Assembly (NCBI RefSeq): GCF_000222485.1
Contig: NC_015914.1
Location: 6,157,274 to 6,221,273 of the forward strand
Length of the DNA: 64,000 nt
Direction of reading: 5' to 3'
DNA from: Cyclobacterium marinum DSM 745
Lineage (GTDB): Bacteria; Bacteroidota; Bacteroidia; Cytophagales; Cyclobacteriaceae
The first letter of the stretch is position 1; every line of letters starts with the position of its first letter. The notes under the pieces are model-generated. The model did not search any database. It was not told the origin of the DNA and saw only the letters and a program-made list of their open reading frames with translations. Positions 54,825 through 63,614 of this stretch are shown piece by piece. Position numbers and translations under genes: made by a program.

Positions 54825-54860
54825 TTGGAAGTAAAATTAATGTAACACTTTTAATTTCAA

Positions 54861-56618
54861 TTATAAGTAATACCAATTTATAAATAATAATACTACAACA
54901 GCGTAAATTAAAGTCAAAGGAAATCCAATAACAAAATAATCTTTAAACTTATAATTCCCAGGCCCCATCACCATTAAATTGGTTTGATAGCCAATTGGGG
55001 TCATAAAGTCCCCTGATGCTGCAAAGGCAATTGCAACGAAAAAGGGGGTTAAAGGCTGCTCTAATTGATTACCAAGCTCCAATGCAATCGGAAACATAAT
55101 CGAAACCGCTGCCGCATTGGTAATTAAACTAGTTAAGACCAAAGTAATAATAAACAATATTACCAAGCCAACCATAGGAACTGCCCCTTCTGTCAATTGA
55201 ATCAAGAAATTAACCAATACACCTGCTGCACCGGAACTATTTAATGCCAATCCTAAAGAAAGTGAACAAACTAGAATCAGTAATAGATCCAAATCAACCG
55301 CTTTCTTTAAAGTCTGCAAATTTAACACTTTAAATAGATACAAAATAAGGATTCCTGCAAAAGCTGCTATAAAAAGATCTATCCACCCAATAATCCCTAT
55401 AAACAATACAGACAAAGCCAATAGTGAAGGGAGTCTTTTTAAATTTCCTCTGTCTGCACTAATCTCACCTCTGAGGGTAACAATTATTAAATCCTTATAA
55501 TAATCATTTCTGTTGTGGTCTTTACCGGTTAACATTAAAAATAGGTCTCCGGCATGTACCCTTGTTTCTCCTATATTTCCTTTCAATTGTGTTCCATTTC
55601 TGTGAATAGAAATGATAGAACCTTGGTATTTGTTTCTAAAGTCGCTGTCTTTCACCTTAAGGCCAATCAAGGATGAAGAGGCTGGAACCACCGCTTCCGT
55701 TAATTGAAAAAATCCATAATTGGATACATGCCCATCTTCAGGCAAACTTAATCCTTGCTCTCCTTGAATTAGTTTTAATATGGCTTCCGAGTTACCGGCA
55801 AAAAACAACTTGTCTCCTTCTTGTAAAACTTCATTGGGGCCTACAGGGGAGATCTCTTTTTTTCCCCTTCTAATTTCGGCAAGGAAAATTTCTTTCAATT
55901 TCCTTAGCCCTGCTTCTTTGACTGTTTTGTCATGCATGGATGAACCTATGGGGATATAGGTTTCAACCAAATATTCATTAAGATGCTCAATAACTTCACT
56001 TTTGTTTTCCTCTCTAGAGGGCAACAAATAATTGGAGGCGATACTTAAATACACCATACCAATTGAAGCCACCAAGACCCCTAAATACAAAAAATCTTCA
56101 AACCCTAGCAATGGGTAACCGAATTGACTAATTAACCCATTTAAGACCAAGTTTGTAGAGGTTCCAACAACCGTAATCATACCCCCCAAAATAGTGGAAT
56201 AAGAAAGCGGAATAAGAAATTTCGAAGCAGGGAAATTATTTGTTTTGGTCCATTTCTTCACATAGGGGATCATAAAGGCAACAACCGGAGTATTGTTTAA
56301 AATTGCGGAAAGGCTACTTACCAGCAACATGAGCCTAAGTCTAAATGTACCCGGTTTTAACTTTTGGCTGAAAATTTTAAAAAAAAATCCTGTACCTATG
56401 TTCTGTTGGATTCCAGAAGTTAAGCCTATCAATAGAAATATAACTATGATCTGCTTATTCGCCAGCCCCATCAAAAAATCCTCAGGTGTAATGATTTGTA
56501 AAACTAAAAGCAAAAACACTGCCCCCAAAAATGCAAAAGAAGGCCTTAACAGATCCCTGTACAACACAAATACCAGGACAATGACTATGGAAATGGTTAT
56601 CAGGCCTGGAAAAGACAT
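54861..56618 (-). CDS. SLC13-family permease with TrkA-C domains (sulfate transporter-like)
   Basis: Membrane protein of 585 residues, about 11-12 helices, interrupted at about 210-375 by two RCK_C/TrkA-C regulatory domains (YLVETYIPIGSSMHDKTVK and FQLTEAVVPASSSLIGLKV). The helices include the SLC13 signatures LNNTPVVAFMIPYV near 113 and, at the end, TSLITNAAAVSIMFPIALELG with a later GYQTNLMVMG. It is the first gene of the sulfate group, with cysC 36 bases downstream, so sulfate uptake is the natural role. Regulated divergent upstream region of 480 bases. Confidence 0.85.
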   Translation of the reverse strand: MSFPGLITISIVIVLVFVLYRDLLRPSFAFLGAVFLLLVLQIITPEDFLMGLANKQIIVIFLLIGLTSGIQQNIGTGFFFKIFSQKLKPGTFRLRLMLLVSSLSAILNNTPVVAFMIPYVKKWTKTNNFPASKFLIPLSYSTILGGMITVVGTSTNLVLNGLISQFGYPLLGFEDFLYLGVLVASIGMVYLSIASNYLLPSREENKSEVIEHLNEYLVETYIPIGSSMHDKTVKEAGLRKLKEIFLAEIRRGKKEISPVGPNEVLQEGDKLFFAGNSEAILKLIQGEQGLSLPEDGHVSNYGFFQLTEAVVPASSSLIGLKVKDSDFRNKYQGSIISIHRNGTQLKGNIGETRVHAGDLFLMLTGKDHNRNDYYKDLIIVTLRGEISADRGNLKRLPSLLALSVLFIGIIGWIDLFIAAFAGILILYLFKVLNLQTLKKAVDLDLLLILVCSLSLGLALNSSGAAGVLVNFLIQLTEGAVPMVGLVILFIITLVLTSLITNAAAVSIMFPIALELGNQLEQPLTPFFVAIAFAASGDFMTPIGYQTNLMVMGPGNYKFKDYFVIGFPLTLIYAVVVLLFINWYYL

Positions 56619-57098
56619 AAGGATGTAAATTTATTGGTCATAATTTTCCCTGAAAGGCTGAGCATAAGGATATGAAGGGGTCAAGAGTATACTTTAACAG
56701 TGGTTTTAATTAATTCAATTTGGTAGAATACTAAAAGTAAGGTTTTTAACTTTCTAATGTTAATGAATTGAAGATTTTTAAAACAAAACCATTAAAATCA
56801 CCTTATTTTTTCACCCACAACTTTGGATATTTAAAGCAAATATAAAAGTAGTAGGGCAAAATTCTAATTCAAAGTTTTAACCTCATAATTAAGTTTAAAA
56901 TCACAATATGGTTCCTATGAAAAGAAAAGTAACCCTTTGCACTAGTAGACTTATTGATTTAAAAACAGTATTTAATTATAATGCTTCCTAATAAACTTTC
57001 AACCGGCACAAGTGGCAAATGAATTGTTTACTCAAATTTAACGAAACCTTCAAATACCCAACCATTAAAATTTACCTATTAATAATTACCTTTCCACA
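56619..57098. other. Divergent region, SLC13-cys genes / phosphoesterase-like gene
   Basis: About 480 bases that should hold the promoters of both transcripts. I see no riboswitch-like fold and no convincing TAnnTTTG box with a partner. Confidence 0.4.
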
Positions 57099-58046
57099 AT
57101 GAAAACATACGGCTTTTTCCTCTTTTTATTATTATCCTGTACATTTTTATGTTCTTGTAAAAATGAGAATAGTGATTCCTTTCATTTCATGGCCATTGGT
57201 GATCTGCCCTATCACCTTCCTGATGATTTTGAAAGGTTTGAACGCATGATCCAACAGATTAATGATGTCAATCCGGCTTTCACCTTGCATGTTGGGGACA
57301 TAAAATCAGGAAAAGTTCCTTGTTCAGATGAATATTACGAAAAGATTAAAAACTATTTTAATGCTTTCGAGAAACCATTAATCTACACACCGGGAGATAA
57401 CGAATGGACGGATTGTGATAGAGAATTATGTGGGAGTTATGATCCGGAAGAACGGCTTGACAAATTAAGACAATTGTTTTTTTCAGATAGTATTAGTCAA
57501 GGAAAAATGCCAATAATTCTTAGCAGGCAAAATAAATTTGAAGGCTTTGAAAAATTTCCTGAAAATTCAACTTGGATCAAATCAGGTATCACCTTCGGAA
57601 CATTGCATGTAATTGGGTCAAATAATAATTTCGACACCGGAGTTGAAGCCATAAATGATGAATTTTATGAAAGAGAACTGGCGAATAATTTTTGGCTAAA
57701 ATCACTATTCGAAGCAGCTAAAAAAGACAACAGTAAAGGTTTAGTACTTGTTTTACATGCAGGGTTAAATTATAACAACAAAGACGAAAAAAATGGACAT
57801 GCCAGTTTTGTTACCTTATTAAGACAACAAGTCCAAGCATTCGACAAACCGGTTCTATTATTATATGGCGACCAGCACCGCTTTTTAGTATCCAAACCCC
57901 TTAGGGACAATAACGGAAAAACCATGACTAATTTCACAGCAGTTCAAGTCTTTGGAGACCATGATCTCCACGCTGTTGAAATCAAAGTGGCACCTGAAAA
58001 CCCTAATCTTTTCGAGATAAATCCATTTTATATTAAAGGAAATTGA
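57099..58046 (+). CDS. Metallophosphoesterase-like lipoprotein
   Basis: Protein of 315 residues with a lipoprotein signal (FLFLLLSCTFLCSCK). The calcineurin-like phosphoesterase pattern is visible: FMAIGDLPY (first metal motif in altered form), FTLHVGDIKSG, YTPGDNEWTD in place of GNHD, VLVLHAGLNY and YGDQHRF. The His of GNHD is replaced by Glu (GDNEW), as in several related Bacteroidota proteins, so activity is uncertain. It is 140 bases upstream of the GH20 gene on the same strand. Substrate unknown. Confidence 0.78.
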   Translation: MKTYGFFLFLLLSCTFLCSCKNENSDSFHFMAIGDLPYHLPDDFERFERMIQQINDVNPAFTLHVGDIKSGKVPCSDEYYEKIKNYFNAFEKPLIYTPGDNEWTDCDRELCGSYDPEERLDKLRQLFFSDSISQGKMPIILSRQNKFEGFEKFPENSTWIKSGITFGTLHVIGSNNNFDTGVEAINDEFYERELANNFWLKSLFEAAKKDNSKGLVLVLHAGLNYNNKDEKNGHASFVTLLRQQVQAFDKPVLLLYGDQHRFLVSKPLRDNNGKTMTNFTAVQVFGDHDLHAVEIKVAPENPNLFEINPFYIKGN

Positions 58047-58185
58047 AACATACAGTTTTCAGCCCAATCCCGATATAAATTTGACCGATAAAAAAATATT
58101 TTACAAAATCAGATTATTGTTAAGTAATTTTTTTGATAAACTTCCTTATATTTATCTAAAATAAAAGTTTATCAAATAAATAATC

Positions 58186-60087
58186 ATGAATAAAGTCCTA
58201 ACCTTAGCCTGCCTTTTATTCTTTTTAAATGCAGCTAACCTAAAAGCCCAAAACCTAAATATCATTCCATTACCCGAGTCCATTGAAATGGGAGAAGGCC
58301 ATTTGGTCTTAAAAGAGGGAAGTGTAATTGCGGCCAAAACGGAAAGCAGTAGAAAATCCGCTGCTATTTTCAATGAAATGTTGGAAGCCAAAACAGGCTT
58401 GAATCTACTTATTCAAATTGCTCCTCAAAGAAGTGATGCCTTAGTTGTTCTAGAAGAAATTCAAGACGCTCAAAATGAAGAAGGATACTCTTTAAATATT
58501 GATGGAAACAAAATTCATATAAAAGGATCATCAAAAGGTATCTTCTATGGATTGCAATCCTTGTACCAGTTGGTTGAAATGAATGGAGGACAAGCCATCG
58601 TTCCTCAATTAGTAATCAATGATGCTCCGGCGTTTGGGTACAGAGGTATTATGCTTGATGTTTCACGTCACTTCATTGGCACTGATCAGGTTAAAAAAAT
58701 ACTTGATTTAATGGCCCAATTAAAATTAAACACCTTACACTGGCACCTAACGGATGATCAAGGTTGGAGATTAGAGATAAAAAAATATCCAAAACTTACA
58801 CAGGTCAGTGCTTGGAGAGATTCCACCATCATTGGACAGTACTACGATTTCAAACCATTTATTTACGACGGAAAGCCTCATGGTGGGTATTATACCCAAG
58901 AAGAAGCCAAGGAAATAGTTAAGTATGCTGCAGACAGAAAAATTACAGTAATTCCTGAAATAGAGCTTCCAGGCCACAGTTCGGCAGTATTGGCTGCTTA
59001 CCCGGAACTAGGAAGTTTTGATTCTTTTCAAGGTATCGGAACAGGTACAATTGCCGCAGTAAATGAAAATGGAAAAAAATACGATAATGATATCAACCAA
59101 GAAGTCCCAGGCTTCTGGGGAGTTCATTATAATATTTATGGCCCTACGCCAAAAGCTTTTGCATTTTTAGAGGATGTGTTGTCGGAGGTGATGGAAATTT
59201 TCCCAAGTGAGTACATCCATATTGGAGGAGATGAAGTCCCTAAAGATCATTGGAAAACCTCAGAAATAGCACAAAAAGTTATCAAAAAAGAAAAATTAGC
59301 TGATGAACATGAATTACAAAGCCATTTTATTCAACAGATTGAAATGTTTCTTAACAAAAACAACAGGAAGCTGATAGGATGGGATGAGATCCTCGAAGGT
59401 GGTTTAGCTCCAAATGCCACGGTAATGAGTTGGAGAGGAGAAAAAGGAGGAATTCAAGCAGCTAAAATGGGCCATGATGTAATCATGACACCCAATAGCC
59501 ATATGTATTTTGACCATTACCAAGCAGAAGACAAAACAACAGAACCTTTGGCTATAGGAGGTTTTCTTCCTCTTGAAAAAGTGTACAGTTACTCTCCTAT
59601 TCCTAGTGAATTAAATGAGGAAGAATCTAAACATGTTCTGGGAGTACAGGCCAATTTATGGACCGAATACATCCCTTCTAATAACAAACTGGAGTACTTC
59701 CTATTTCCAAGGGCTTTTGCCTTGGCTGAAGTGGCTTGGAAAAAGAATGAAAATAAAAATTATGAATCCTTCAGCCTTGAAAGATTACCTGAAAGGTTAC
59801 GTCAATTGGAAGAAGACAACGTGTTTTTTAGAATTCCAGAGGCTAAAGTAGAATTTAGTAAAGATGAAAAAAGTGGAAGGTATTTGGTTGAAATCAATCC
59901 TTTAATAGCTAATGCAACTGTTTACTATACCTTTGATGGACACAAAGCCGACCAAACAGCATTACTTTACACAGGACCGGTATTGGCACCAATTGCAGGA
60001 AAAGGGCAAGATCCAATTACCATCCATTATGTTACCATCAGCCCGGCTGGAAGAAGTAGTAATGAATTCAGTGTGACCCTAGAGTAA
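58186..60087 (+). CDS. GH20 beta-N-acetylhexosaminidase
   Basis: Secreted enzyme of 633 residues with a signal peptide (1-21, LLFFLNAANLKAQ). The GH20b-like N-domain (about 25-148) precedes the catalytic TIM barrel (about 150-500): GYRGIMLDVSRHFIG, LHWHLTDDQGWRLEI, IPEIELPGHS, and the catalytic Asp-Glu pair D349/E350 in HIGGDEVP. ANLWTEYI lies later. A C-terminal beta-sandwich (about 555-633) carries YYTFDG, as in chitobiase-type C-terminal domains. It removes terminal GlcNAc or GalNAc from chitooligosaccharides or glycans. Confidence 0.95.
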   Translation: MNKVLTLACLLFFLNAANLKAQNLNIIPLPESIEMGEGHLVLKEGSVIAAKTESSRKSAAIFNEMLEAKTGLNLLIQIAPQRSDALVVLEEIQDAQNEEGYSLNIDGNKIHIKGSSKGIFYGLQSLYQLVEMNGGQAIVPQLVINDAPAFGYRGIMLDVSRHFIGTDQVKKILDLMAQLKLNTLHWHLTDDQGWRLEIKKYPKLTQVSAWRDSTIIGQYYDFKPFIYDGKPHGGYYTQEEAKEIVKYAADRKITVIPEIELPGHSSAVLAAYPELGSFDSFQGIGTGTIAAVNENGKKYDNDINQEVPGFWGVHYNIYGPTPKAFAFLEDVLSEVMEIFPSEYIHIGGDEVPKDHWKTSEIAQKVIKKEKLADEHELQSHFIQQIEMFLNKNNRKLIGWDEILEGGLAPNATVMSWRGEKGGIQAAKMGHDVIMTPNSHMYFDHYQAEDKTTEPLAIGGFLPLEKVYSYSPIPSELNEEESKHVLGVQANLWTEYIPSNNKLEYFLFPRAFALAEVAWKKNENKNYESFSLERLPERLRQLEEDNVFFRIPEAKVEFSKDEKSGRYLVEINPLIANATVYYTFDGHKADQTALLYTGPVLAPIAGKGQDPITIHYVTISPAGRSSNEFSVTLE

Positions 60088-60144
60088 GTTTATTCCTTAG
60101 GGATAACAAATTGGATTTCTAAACAATTATCACAAAACTTGATC

Positions 60145-60179
60145 AGCGTGTACAATTTTGATTGTGCACGCTTTTTTTA
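60145..60179 (+). terminator. GH20 terminator
   Basis: AGCGTGTACAA pairs with TTGTGCACGCT (one G-U pair), loop of six, followed by seven T, 57 bases after the GH20 stop. Confidence 0.85.
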
Positions 60180-60266
60180 TTAAAAAAGGAAGGTTGGTAA
60201 CATGCAATAGAAATTCTATTTCCCACAGAAATTATTTTAAAATCAGCCAATTCGTTGGTGTATTGA

Positions 60267-60295
60267 ATTTCACCATAGTAATGCTATGGTGAAAT
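60267..60295. repeat. Perfect 12-base-pair hairpin without a T run
   Basis: ATTTCACCATAG and CTATGGTGAAAT form a perfect stem with loop TAATG. It is between convergent genes but has no poly-T on either side, so it may be a repeat element, a weak terminator or a protein-binding palindrome. Confidence 0.55.
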
Positions 60296-60388
60296 CCCTT
60301 ACCAGATTGATTTGACTGAAACAACAATACTCATTTGGAATTCTATAATAATCGGAGTTTAACCAAGTAAATTCCTATTCATCAGCCG

Positions 60389-60949
60389 CTATACACTATT
60401 TAATGATTTTTTTTCAACTAATTGAAAAAGCAAAATGGCATCAAAAACAGAATGCGCCGTAATGGCAGCTATAATTCCGGCTGTTTTGAATAAATATCCT
60501 AAGGCTGCAATAAAGCCAATCATAATAATTCCATATACGCTAATTTTCCAATTCAAAGGGTTTAAATAACCATGGATGGCAACAAAAAGGATAGAGGTGA
60601 TCCACAATCCCAAAAATGGTTGCAACCCTGCCCTAAACAACAATTCCTCTCCAACACCTGCACATATGGATATAAAAACAATCCCTAAATCATTCCAAGA
60701 CCAATGATTTAGGATTTTATGGTATTTTTGTCTTTCATTTTTAAAAAATGTGGCATTGATCAAAATTATGGCTACGACCGCTCCAAACACACCCGTCAGG
60801 GTGCCTGCCAATAGCTGTTGACCTAATGGCCATTTCCCTTTTAGTAGCTCTAACAAAGTGGTAGTTTGAAAAAAATAAACCATTGAAAGCCCTAGGAATC
60901 CAAAACCTAAGAGAGTCACCCAACCCAGAATTAGCATTCTTTTACTCAT
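60389..60949 (-). CDS. CPBP-family intramembrane metalloprotease
   Basis: Membrane protein of 186 residues with about six helices, in the CAAX protease and bacteriocin-processing (CPBP/Abi) family. The three motifs are EELLFR (E101, E102, R106), FVAIHGYL (H126) and AHSVFDA (H166), matching the EExxxR, FxxxH and HxxxN/D-type sites. Substrate is unknown; in bacteria such genes are often tied to bacteriocin immunity or membrane protein processing, but nothing around it supports either. It is a single gene with a hairpin upstream. Confidence 0.88.
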   Translation of the reverse strand: MSKRMLILGWVTLLGFGFLGLSMVYFFQTTTLLELLKGKWPLGQQLLAGTLTGVFGAVVAIILINATFFKNERQKYHKILNHWSWNDLGIVFISICAGVGEELLFRAGLQPFLGLWITSILFVAIHGYLNPLNWKISVYGIIMIGFIAALGYLFKTAGIIAAITAHSVFDAILLFQLVEKKSLNSV

Positions 60950-61009
60950 AATTTAGTAGTTTTTCTTTCTCCAAGCCAAGAAGATTTGTAAACATTTCAC
61001 CTAAAAGTA

Positions 61010-61041
61010 AAAAGTACCAAAATGTCTATTTTGGTACTTTT
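61010..61041. terminator. Hairpin between CPBP and OsmC genes
   Basis: AAAAGTACCAAAA pairs perfectly with TTTTGGTACTTTT around six bases (13 base pairs). It lies between two minus-strand genes, past the OsmC stop, so it probably ends the OsmC transcript. Confidence 0.7.
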
Positions 61042-61106
61042 ATCATTGAAGGCAAATCACTCAACGATTCAAACGATTTGCCCAAATATTTATTTAATGG
61101 GGAAAC

Positions 61107-61544
61107 CTATTCATTAAAGGTAATATTCAATGTAATTGGCACTGAGCTAAGTGCCTTGCTGATAGGACAGCCTTCCTTTGCCACGTTGGCCAATTCAATA
61201 AATTGTTCTTCATTCATTCCGGGAACTTTCCCAGTAAGGTTTAATACTATCCCGGTAATGGCAAATCCAGCATCCCCCTTTTCAATACTTACTGTAGCAG
61301 TAGTGTTTAGTTCTTCCGCTTCTAAGTCTTTACCGGCAATCTGAAAGCTAAGGGCCATATTAAAACACCCTGCATGAGCAGCTGCAATCATTTCTTCAGG
61401 ATTGGTGCCTTTGGAACCATCTTCATTTTCAAATCTGGTTTTAAAGCTATAAGGGGACTTGTCAAAAAAACCGCTTGGAGAGGACAGGGTTCCACTTCCT
61501 TCCAATCCGGTACCTTTCCATATTGCTGTTGCTTTTCTTTTCAT
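61107..61544 (-). CDS. osmC: OsmC-family peroxiredoxin
   Basis: Protein of 145 residues in the OsmC/Ohr family, thiol enzymes that reduce organic hydroperoxides. The two active-site cysteines are in AAAHAGCFNMALSF and AKEGCPISKAL; PYSFKTRFENEDGSKGTNPEEM is the OsmC-like start of the core. The ATG at 61544 gives the standard OsmC N-terminus (KRKATAIWKGTGLEGSGTLS); the frame opens 16 codons earlier at TTG, which I reject. Cytoplasmic, single gene. Confidence 0.93.
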   Translation of the reverse strand: MKRKATAIWKGTGLEGSGTLSSPSGFFDKSPYSFKTRFENEDGSKGTNPEEMIAAAHAGCFNMALSFQIAGKDLEAEELNTTATVSIEKGDAGFAITGIVLNLTGKVPGMNEEQFIELANVAKEGCPISKALSSVPITLNITFNE

Positions 61545-61739
61545 TTTCTCAATAATTTTAATTGGTTTAAAGTTCGTTAATTGAATACTCAATGTATCAA
61601 ATATCTACCATAAAAACTAAAATATTTAGCTTTTGGGTTTCAAAACAAATTCAAGGTTAATTTTGAAAAACAATAAATAGTTATCACTTTTTATTGCCTA
61701 CAAGTCCATCGGCAAAAATTTAAAGGAGCTTATTTCCAA

Positions 61740-63614
61740 TTAGTAAACTTTCATGGCCAAGGTAACTTCAAGTTCAACCTCCTCACCTATCAGTGTCTCA
61801 ATTTCTGACTTAATTAATTCAAGTTTATTTTTATCCGGAGGCGCATCCCCCACAATTTTGACAGTTAATCTCAAAGGTTTAAAACTGCGAACCGAAATAT
61901 CCCTTAATACCACGTCATTGATTTCATGTCCGTTTAATTTAGATATAACATTGTTTTCCTTTACCATATCCATAAAACCAAAAAACAAAGGAAAACTAAC
62001 CAGCCCGACAACAACTAAGGAGTAAACAATTCCCCTTCTCGCCAAACGAAAGGGACTAAAACCTAAAAATAAAAAGGTTGTGGCAGCGGCCAATACCATC
62101 CCCGATAAGTTCGTTAGAAAGAGTAGGAAAGCGCCTTGGAATATATCCCAATTTGCCCAACCAAATCCAATTCCGGAAACGGCCAAAGGTGGCACCAATG
62201 CAACAGCTATGGCAACTCCGGCGAGTGTTTTCGATATTTCAGATTTTGCACTGGCGTAAGCCCCTGCAATTCCTGAACCTACAGCTACCCCCAAATCCAA
62301 TAAGTTAGGTCTTATTCTTGCTAAAATCTCATCATTGGCAATATTCAATGGGGTAAGCCATGTAATTAAAATGGCACATAAATACCCTATTAGCACACCC
62401 CATCCTATAGTCTTTGCACTATTAACTATAAGCAGGCGCTCCTGCCTCAAAACTCCCATAGAAAGGGATATAATGGGAGCCATTAGAGGAGCTAAAATCA
62501 TGGCCCCAATGATGACAGGAGAAGAATTACCAAAAAGACCTAAGGTTGCAATGAATGTTGCCAAAAACATCAATACAAGGTAAATACTTGAAGCCATGGA
62601 ACTTGACCTCAAATTGGAAAAAAGATCTTTGAATTCCTCTGTGGTAGCATGATTAATTAGCGGGAGTTTCCTTTGCAATAATTCATTTTTTGCATCCCCT
62701 CTAGGTAATGCTTTTATTTTATAAACATCATCTACGGCACCATTGGACTCCAAATCAAGATTTTGGCCCGGAACCATGTTAAATGCAGCTTTTCGGATAG
62801 AAACCTGCAAGGTATCAGCGGAAAGCAAAATACCATCTTGGGAATAATTTATGGGTTTGTCCCCCTTGATGAAAAAGTTACCTGTTTTAATATGGGCAGC
62901 AAAAGGTGGTAAATTATAGTTTCGCTTGGTTCTGAACATACTATTTAAGCCAAACCACAGAAGACCACTTGTACTTTTTGGAGCCAATACCAAGGCATGT
63001 AACTTGCCATCATTAATGAATGAGTGGTCCAGTATTTTTTTACTTAGAATACTGCTCTGGGCATGGTGAACAATGATTAAACCAATGGCTGCAGTATTTA
63101 TTTCATCTTGATTTTCAGCTTTTATTGTAAAGCTATTCAGCCTGGTATTCCAAAACAGTTTTAAAAAATACCCTAACTTTATCCAAAACCTTTGCCAAGC
63201 ATATTTCGCTACTGAGCCACTCATTAGGCTTAATGACTCTCCTATTATTATCGTATTAAAAACAATGCTTCCATTGGCCTCTAATACATCCACTTTAATC
63301 AACTCCTCCTCCTGCAAAATATGATCAATATTTTCTTCAATGCCCGACTTTATCCCATAGCTTTTCTTACCATGGATCATTTCAGGGTGAGGCAATAAGG
63401 CAAGTTCAAGGTATTGACCTTCTGCTAAGTCCAGAAAGGCTTTAAGTTGATCATCTGATAGGTAAGCAATAATTTGAACACCTTCCTTTAATTCAAGTTT
63501 CACATCTTTAGTGAAAGGAATGGTAGAAGCCAGATTTGAACCAAAATTTGGTACAATCTGGTTTTCTACAAAATCTTTTTCCTTACTATCAAATAAGAGT
63601 ATCCTCCTTTTCAT
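61740..63614 (-). CDS. DUF389 membrane protein with diacylglycerol-kinase-like N-terminus
   Basis: Protein of 624 residues. The C-terminal half (about 345-560) is the DUF389/TIGR00341 membrane domain with about six helices and its signatures: GNSSPVIIGAMILAPLMAPI, GVAVGSGIAGAYA and GVAIAVALVPPLAVSGIGFG. A C-terminal cytoplasmic piece (about 565-624) resembles the family tail. The first 330 residues read like an altered NAD/diacylglycerol kinase C-domain (DGKLHALVLAPKSTSGLLWF and ADTLQVSIRKAAFNMVPGQN), without an obvious catalytic GDGT. Function unknown; perhaps a lipid- or nucleotide-linked transporter or sensor. Confidence 0.8.
   Translation of the reverse strand: MKRRILLFDSKEKDFVENQIVPNFGSNLASTIPFTKDVKLELKEGVQIIAYLSDDQLKAFLDLAEGQYLELALLPHPEMIHGKKSYGIKSGIEENIDHILQEEELIKVDVLEANGSIVFNTIIIGESLSLMSGSVAKYAWQRFWIKLGYFLKLFWNTRLNSFTIKAENQDEINTAAIGLIIVHHAQSSILSKKILDHSFINDGKLHALVLAPKSTSGLLWFGLNSMFRTKRNYNLPPFAAHIKTGNFFIKGDKPINYSQDGILLSADTLQVSIRKAAFNMVPGQNLDLESNGAVDDVYKIKALPRGDAKNELLQRKLPLINHATTEEFKDLFSNLRSSSMASSIYLVLMFLATFIATLGLFGNSSPVIIGAMILAPLMAPIISLSMGVLRQERLLIVNSAKTIGWGVLIGYLCAILITWLTPLNIANDEILARIRPNLLDLGVAVGSGIAGAYASAKSEISKTLAGVAIAVALVPPLAVSGIGFGWANWDIFQGAFLLFLTNLSGMVLAAATTFLFLGFSPFRLARRGIVYSLVVVGLVSFPLFFGFMDMVKENNVISKLNGHEINDVVLRDISVRSFKPLRLTVKIVGDAPPDKNKLELIKSEIETLIGEEVELEVTLAMKVY

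Larger units (their letters stand above)
60088..60388. other. Gene-free stretch between GH20 and CPBP genes
   Basis: About 301 bases between convergent genes. It holds the terminator at 60145-60179 and the perfect hairpin at 60267-60295; nothing else is seen. Confidence 0.5.

Noticed and set aside
56619-57098. SAM or other riboswitch upstream of the sulfate genes
   Set aside because: I looked for conserved riboswitch cores and saw none; only AT-rich promoter-like DNA is present.
60389-60949. Phage-defence (abortive infection) gene
   Set aside because: CPBP proteins carry the historical Abi name, but no other defence gene is nearby and the motifs only support a membrane protease.
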